From JALZUV01 sp963837025 (GTDB lineage: Bacteria > Pseudomonadota > Alphaproteobacteria > Rickettsiales > JALZUV01): DNA of 64,000 bases. Positions 59,919 through 64,000 of this stretch are shown piece by piece (position 1 is the first letter of the stretch; each line of letters opens with the position of its first letter). The DNA lies in contig CAWILT010000001.1 in NCBI GenBank assembly GCA_963837025.1, positions 868,001 to 932,000 on the forward strand, in the 5' to 3' direction. Made by a program: the position numbers and the translations under genes. The notes beneath the pieces were generated by a model. The model made no database searches. It saw only the letters and a program-made list of their open reading frames with translations, and was not told the DNA's origin.

Positions 59919-61615
59919 ACCATCTACCCATTTATCGCTTGCAGCGCGATAGCGCTACCAAACGCTCATTAAACCAATGCCGTAGCCGTTTGATATTTGT
60001 TTCTGGATTGCTTCTAATTTGTTATGCGCTGTTAGCCGTGCGCATCGTGGATGTGGCGGTGATGAACCCTGCTGAAAATAAGCAACAATTACTAGCCGAC
60101 AATGGCGTGGCCACCATCACCAAAGAAAACCAGCCTGAGCGCGGGAGCATATACGACCGCAATGGCGAGTTGCTGGCGGTTTCATTGCCCTCGCAAACGC
60201 TCTATGCACGCCCACAAATTATCGATCGATTCGGCGCGGATGAAGCAGCCAATGCGCTGCATAAAATCTTTCCTGATTTAAGCCTTAAATCTTTGCGCGA
60301 AAAGCTAAACCCTAAGCGCAGTTTCGTTTACCTTAAACGTCACATCACCCCATCGCAAATGGAAGCGGTGAATGCGCTGGGCATCCCTGGTATTGAATTT
60401 GAAGGTGCGATGCGCCGCGTATATCCGCATGGCAATATGTTTAGCCACACCGTGGGCTTCACCAATGTTGACGGCCAAGGCTTATCGGCGATTGAGAAAA
60501 AATACGAAGAATTATTAGGCGCAAAAGGCGAAGATATTACATTATCGCTTGATGCTCGCTTGCAATATATATTGCGCGATGAATTGCTCAAAGGCATGGA
60601 AGAATTTCAAGCGATTGGCGGCGTTGGCGCGGTGATGGATATTACCAACGGTGAAATCATTGCCCTTTCTAGCCTGCCCGACTTTGACCCGAACGAACCC
60701 AATGCTGCCACCGCCGATGCGCGCTTTAATCGCGCCACCACGGGCGTTTACGAAATGGGCTCAACCTTCAAAACCTTTACCACCGCCATGGCGCTCAATT
60801 ATAAAACCAGCAAAATTTTTGATCGTTATGATGTAACTAAACCCATTAAAGTGGCACGTTATACCATACGCGATAGCCATCCTGAAAACCGTTGGTTGAC
60901 AGTGCCTGAAATTTTTATGCTTTCATCCAATATCGGCACGGTGCGCATGATTTTGGAAGTGGGCAAAGAACGCCAGCAAAAATTCTTAGAGCAGCTTGGC
61001 CTATTTAAGCGCGTTTCGATTGAATTGCCCGAAACGGCGATGCCGCTTATTCCGCAAAATTGGCGTGATATCAATATGATGACCATCTCTTACGGCCACG
61101 GCATTTCCGTCACGCCGATGCATTTAATACAATCGATTGGTACTCTATTGGGCGATGGTAAATTGCTCAGCCCCACACTTGTAAAAGGCAATAAAATGGC
61201 CGAATCCGAAAGAACACGGGTAGTAAGCACCGAAGTAACCGACCAAATGCGCAAACTTATGCGTTTAGTGGTTGAACATGGCACTGCGCGCAAAGCCGAT
61301 GCTAAAGGCTATCGTGTAGGTGGCAAAACCGGCACGGCCGAAAAAGTCAAAGAAGGCAACTATCGAGGCAATGATAAATTGGCCAGTTTTGTGGGCATCT
61401 TCCCTGCCGAATCACCCCGCTATGTGGTGCTCGCCATGCTTGATGAACCACGCGGCAATAAATCTACCTATGGTTTTGCAACCGGCGGCTGGGTATCAGC
61501 CCCCATCGTTAAACGCATTGTTGAGAAGATGGCTCCTATGTACGGCATCCGCCCCATCATCGACCTACCTAGTGAATCACCCGAAGGCGCTAAAATCCAA
61601 GAAATTTCATTCTAA
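59915..61615 (+). CDS. ftsI: Septal transpeptidase FtsI (PBP3)
   Basis: 566 residues: an N-terminal transmembrane anchor (LIFVSGLLLICYALLAVRIV), the dimerisation/pedestal domain, and a transpeptidase domain with Ser283-x2-Lys286 (MGSTFKTFT), SSN (337-339) and KTG (471-473). It crosslinks septal peptidoglycan in the divisome. Overlaps ftsL by 4 bases. Confidence 0.96.
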   Translation: MNHLPIYRLQRDSATKRSLNQCRSRLIFVSGLLLICYALLAVRIVDVAVMNPAENKQQLLADNGVATITKENQPERGSIYDRNGELLAVSLPSQTLYARPQIIDRFGADEAANALHKIFPDLSLKSLREKLNPKRSFVYLKRHITPSQMEAVNALGIPGIEFEGAMRRVYPHGNMFSHTVGFTNVDGQGLSAIEKKYEELLGAKGEDITLSLDARLQYILRDELLKGMEEFQAIGGVGAVMDITNGEIIALSSLPDFDPNEPNAATADARFNRATTGVYEMGSTFKTFTTAMALNYKTSKIFDRYDVTKPIKVARYTIRDSHPENRWLTVPEIFMLSSNIGTVRMILEVGKERQQKFLEQLGLFKRVSIELPETAMPLIPQNWRDINMMTISYGHGISVTPMHLIQSIGTLLGDGKLLSPTLVKGNKMAESERTRVVSTEVTDQMRKLMRLVVEHGTARKADAKGYRVGGKTGTAEKVKEGNYRGNDKLASFVGIFPAESPRYVVLAMLDEPRGNKSTYGFATGGWVSAPIVKRIVEKMAPMYGIRPIIDLPSESPEGAKIQEISF

Positions 61616-61616
61616 T

Positions 61617-62594
61617 ATGTTTGGAATACGTGTTGAAAATGAAGCGCTTGCTTATGATGAGCAGCTTGAAAAACCCACATTAGCACCGCATGAGCTGTTG
61701 ATTGAAGTGGCCTATGCAGGGGTGAATCGCGCGGATTTGTGGCAGGTGGCAGGCAAATATCCACCGCCTGATAATGCTAGCGAACTGCTTGGACTTGAGG
61801 TGAGTGGCACTGTAGCCGAAATAGGTGGCGGTGTTAGTAGCTTCTCAATTGGCGATAAGGTTTGTGCCTTATTAGAAGGCGGCGGCTATGCGCAATTTGC
61901 GCGGGTGAGTGCCTCGCAAACTCTCCCCATTCCCAAAAACTGGAGCTTGCGCGATGCGGGCGCACTGCCAGAAGGCTTATTCACGGTGTGGTTGGCTTTA
62001 TTTCATACGGCAAACGTCACGGCGGGTGAAACGGTGCTAATTCATGGTGGGGCAAGCGGCATTGGCAGTATGGCTAGCCAAATGGTGAAAGCTGCTGGTG
62101 CAACGGCTATCACTACCGCCAGTACGCCTGAAAAATGTGCTTTTAGCGAGCAGTATGGCGCGGCAAAAAGCTACTCCTATCAAAATGTCGATTATCTTGA
62201 TGCAATTCTTCAAGATTATAAAGGGGTTGATGTGGTGCTAGATATCGTAGGCGGCGAGTATTTCCAAAAGAATCTGAAATTACTTAACCCCTATGGCCGC
62301 ATGGTAAATCTCGCTTTTTTAGAATCGGCGAAAGCGGAACTAAATATGGCGGCGCTTTTATTCAAACAACTTAGCTGGCATGGGCTAACATTGCGGGGGC
62401 GTACGCGTCAGCAAAAAGCAGAACTTACTCAGGAAATCAAAAATTATTGCTGGGATTGGCTAGAGCAAAAGCAGGTCGTTCCCGCCATATACGCTGAATT
62501 TCCATTACACGATGCGAAAAAAGCGCATGAAATGATGCATCAAAACTTGAATTTAGGGAAAATTCTCCTTAATACAGGGCAACAAACAACCTAG
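61617..62594 (+). CDS. Zinc-free quinone oxidoreductase (MDR family)
   Basis: About 325 residues from the ATG at 61617, one base after ftsI; upstream open sequence is in ftsI. It is a medium-chain dehydrogenase/reductase of the PIG3/QOR type: GroES-like start (LLIEVAYAGVNRADLWQVAG), then NAD(P)H-binding VLIHGGASGIGSMASQMVKA. No structural or catalytic zinc cysteines are seen. It takes the place of murE in the dcw order. Confidence 0.9.
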   Translation: MFGIRVENEALAYDEQLEKPTLAPHELLIEVAYAGVNRADLWQVAGKYPPPDNASELLGLEVSGTVAEIGGGVSSFSIGDKVCALLEGGGYAQFARVSASQTLPIPKNWSLRDAGALPEGLFTVWLALFHTANVTAGETVLIHGGASGIGSMASQMVKAAGATAITTASTPEKCAFSEQYGAAKSYSYQNVDYLDAILQDYKGVDVVLDIVGGEYFQKNLKLLNPYGRMVNLAFLESAKAELNMAALLFKQLSWHGLTLRGRTRQQKAELTQEIKNYCWDWLEQKQVVPAIYAEFPLHDAKKAHEMMHQNLNLGKILLNTGQQTT

Positions 62595-62602
62595 AGAATG
62601 CT

Positions 62603-63169
62603 ATGACCCTTCCCATTATGCCCAAAGCAACCGCCGTTTGGCTGGTTGATAATACCGCACTCAGCTTCAAACAAATCGCTGATTTTTGTGGCATGCACCC
62701 GCTGGAAATTCAAGGCATAGCCGATGGCGAAGTAGCTACAGGCATCATCGGTACCGACCCTATCGCCAATGGTCAACTTAGCCGCGAAACACTTGAAGCC
62801 GCTGAGAAAGATTCAAAAAAATCATTATCTTTGGCAAAAGATGCGCAAAAATATATGAAGAAAAAGATGAAGGGCGCACGCTATACACCAGTTGCGCGTC
62901 GTGCCGATAAGCCCGATGCTATTGCTTGGATTTTAAAGAATCACCCCGAATTGCCCGATAGTAAAATTGTCAAATTAGTGGGCACCACCAAGAACACGAT
63001 TAATGCCGTGCGTGATCGCAGTCATTGGAATACGACCAACTTGCGCCCACGCGACCCAGTATTGCTTGGCCTTTGTACGCAAACTTTGCTGGATGAAGCG
63101 GTGAAAAAAGCAGGTGGCAAAACCGATGATGCAATAGCTGATGAAGCGCAGAACAACTCTGCCGCCTAA
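62603..63169 (+). CDS. DUF1013 protein, cell-cycle regulator TrcR type
   Basis: 188 residues. The DUF1013 hallmarks (IMPKATAVWLVDNTALSFKQ; ADFCGMHPLEIQGIADGEVA; VKLVGTTKNTINAVRDRSHW) match a regulator confined to alphaproteobacteria and named TrcR in Caulobacter annotations. Two HTH-like segments are visible. It lies 8 bases after the quinone oxidoreductase. It supports placing the organism in Alphaproteobacteria. Confidence 0.9.
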   Translation: MTLPIMPKATAVWLVDNTALSFKQIADFCGMHPLEIQGIADGEVATGIIGTDPIANGQLSRETLEAAEKDSKKSLSLAKDAQKYMKKKMKGARYTPVARRADKPDAIAWILKNHPELPDSKIVKLVGTTKNTINAVRDRSHWNTTNLRPRDPVLLGLCTQTLLDEAVKKAGGKTDDAIADEAQNNSAA

Positions 63170-63384
63170 TTTCTGCCTGTGATTGTGTTGTTATAGTTAC
63201 GCACGCATATTTGTTATGGGTTAATGTAGCGATTCATAACGTTAGCTGTTTTCTGTATCTTAAAGCCTATCTATACTCTTTCTTATAACTGTTTAAACTG
63301 CATCCGAATATTAAGGTTATGTTAACGTTTTAATATTAGGATGAGAATACTTAAATATCGCACGGTGCGTTGAAAGGGATTAAA

Positions 63385-64000
63385 ATGAAAAAAGTAAATG
63401 AGTCTAATTTAAAAAGTGGTTTTACACTTGTCGAATTGGCAATTGTATTGGTAATCATTGGTTTGATTATTGGGGGTGTTCTTGTTGGACAAGATATGAT
63501 TAAATCGGCTGAGGTGCGCTCAACCATTAGCCAGTGGGAAAAATATAACACGGCACTAAACACCTTCCGCGATAAATTTGGCGGCTACCCTGGTGATTTA
63601 CGTAATGCAGATAATTTCGGTTTTGACCCTCGTACGTCAGCTTCCATTGGAAACGGATTGATTGAAGGTTGCACAACAACTCCTTTACTACTTGGTTGTG
63701 AAACAGCAGTATTCTTCGATGACTTAGCAACGGCTGAGATTATTGCGGATAATATTCCTGGGCTTCTTGCTGCCTATACTGCAAACGTTGCTGCCGTAGC
63801 AGGCAATGGAGACCTAATAACTCCTGAAGCCGATATTGGTGGTGGAGCACGTTGGTCAGTTTATGCAGCCGGTGGACGCAACCAGTTCCATTTAGGTGGA
63901 ATTGACACTGGTACTACAGCAGGTGGTACTACTACCGATACCGTAGAACCTATCGAAGCTTTCAACATTGATAATAAGATTGATGATTCTGTAGGTAATA
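63385..64000 (+). CDS. Type II/IV pilin-like protein (partial)
   Basis: The gene is cut by the window end. Residues 1-~40 contain the prepilin cleavage motif (LKSGFTLVELAIVLVIIGLI) with the Gly-Phe site and Glu at +5. After the helix comes WEKYNTALNTFRDKFGGYPG, the pattern of pseudopilin-like proteins in alphaproteobacteria. It is probably processed by a prepilin peptidase such as that at 50100. The remaining part is Gly/Thr/Asp-rich. Its own promoter is likely within 63170-63384. Confidence 0.85.
   Translation, partial: MKKVNESNLKSGFTLVELAIVLVIIGLIIGGVLVGQDMIKSAEVRSTISQWEKYNTALNTFRDKFGGYPGDLRNADNFGFDPRTSASIGNGLIEGCTTTPLLLGCETAVFFDDLATAEIIADNIPGLLAAYTANVAAVAGNGDLITPEADIGGGARWSVYAAGGRNQFHLGGIDTGTTAGGTTTDTVEPIEAFNIDNKIDDSVGN

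Overview
The window is a chromosomal segment of an alphaproteobacterium that carries a decayed prophage. Support for the class comes from a DUF1013/TrcR-type cell-cycle regulator, GTA-like phage tail and holin proteins, GANTC sites upstream of mraZ, and the general gene content. Genus is not determinable from what is visible. The host DNA is moderately AT-rich. Much of the element between the tRNA-Leu gene (about 860) and about 34650 is visibly richer in G and C, so it looks foreign.

Layout. (1) 1-871: host DNA with the end of a YihY/BrkB-type membrane protein, ndk, a terminator and tRNA-Leu(CAA). (2) About 856-34652: integrated element bounded by an 18-base imperfect direct repeat (17/18) whose left copy is the 3' end of the tRNA. 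From left to right it holds a large serine recombinase interrupted by an in-frame TAG; replication and control genes (DUF6362, a DnaA-N-like replication protein, a UmuD-like S24 protein); a six-gene type I restriction operon (HTH - hsdR - hsdS - PrrC-like ATPase - hsdM - unknown 584-aa protein); lysis and tail-tip genes on the minus strand (lysozyme, GTA-type holin, LamG, DUF2793, 1249-aa TIM-barrel tail protein, NlpC/P60); a RelE-like toxin and XRE antitoxin; a deletion scar where a broken DUF2163 tail gene meets the last part of a TIR-domain gene; terminase large and small subunits; an HNH nuclease; an overlapping ParB / ParB-methyltransferase / HAD / methyltransferase cassette; DUF3768; a gpZ-like tail protein; and a right arm of broken defence genes (GIY-YIG, sbcC, sbcD, a DUF2130 start) with an intact WYL regulator and RhuM. 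Portal, capsid, protease and tape-measure genes are absent, so the element cannot make particles alone. Its restriction, toxin-antitoxin and modification genes look intact.

(3) 34743-48160: host DNA with a radical-SAM/DUF4130 DNA-repair pair, a dihydrolipoyl-dehydrogenase-like flavoprotein, a short LOV blue-light sensor beside a small XRE regulator, topoisomerase IB, a pyrD-trpS operon with two envelope genes, an active-looking diguanylate cyclase, divergent ahpCD/oxyR, and a secreted intradiol-dioxygenase-fold protein lacking two iron ligands. (4) 48272-57382: a 608-aa unknown protein, an AsmA - degenerate EAL - prepilin peptidase operon, and an aroA-cmk gene fusion. (5) 57383-64000: a long leader with two perfect DnaA boxes, then the start of the dcw cluster (mraZ, a 55-codon ORF, rsmH, ftsL, ftsI). 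This runs into a quinone oxidoreductase and the TrcR-type regulator instead of murE. The window ends inside a type II/IV pilin-like gene.

The most interesting parts are the restriction operon with its embedded PrrC-like candidate anticodon nuclease and unrecognised last gene, the ParB/methyltransferase/HAD cassette, and the accumulation of intact and broken defence genes inside a prophage that has lost its head genes.
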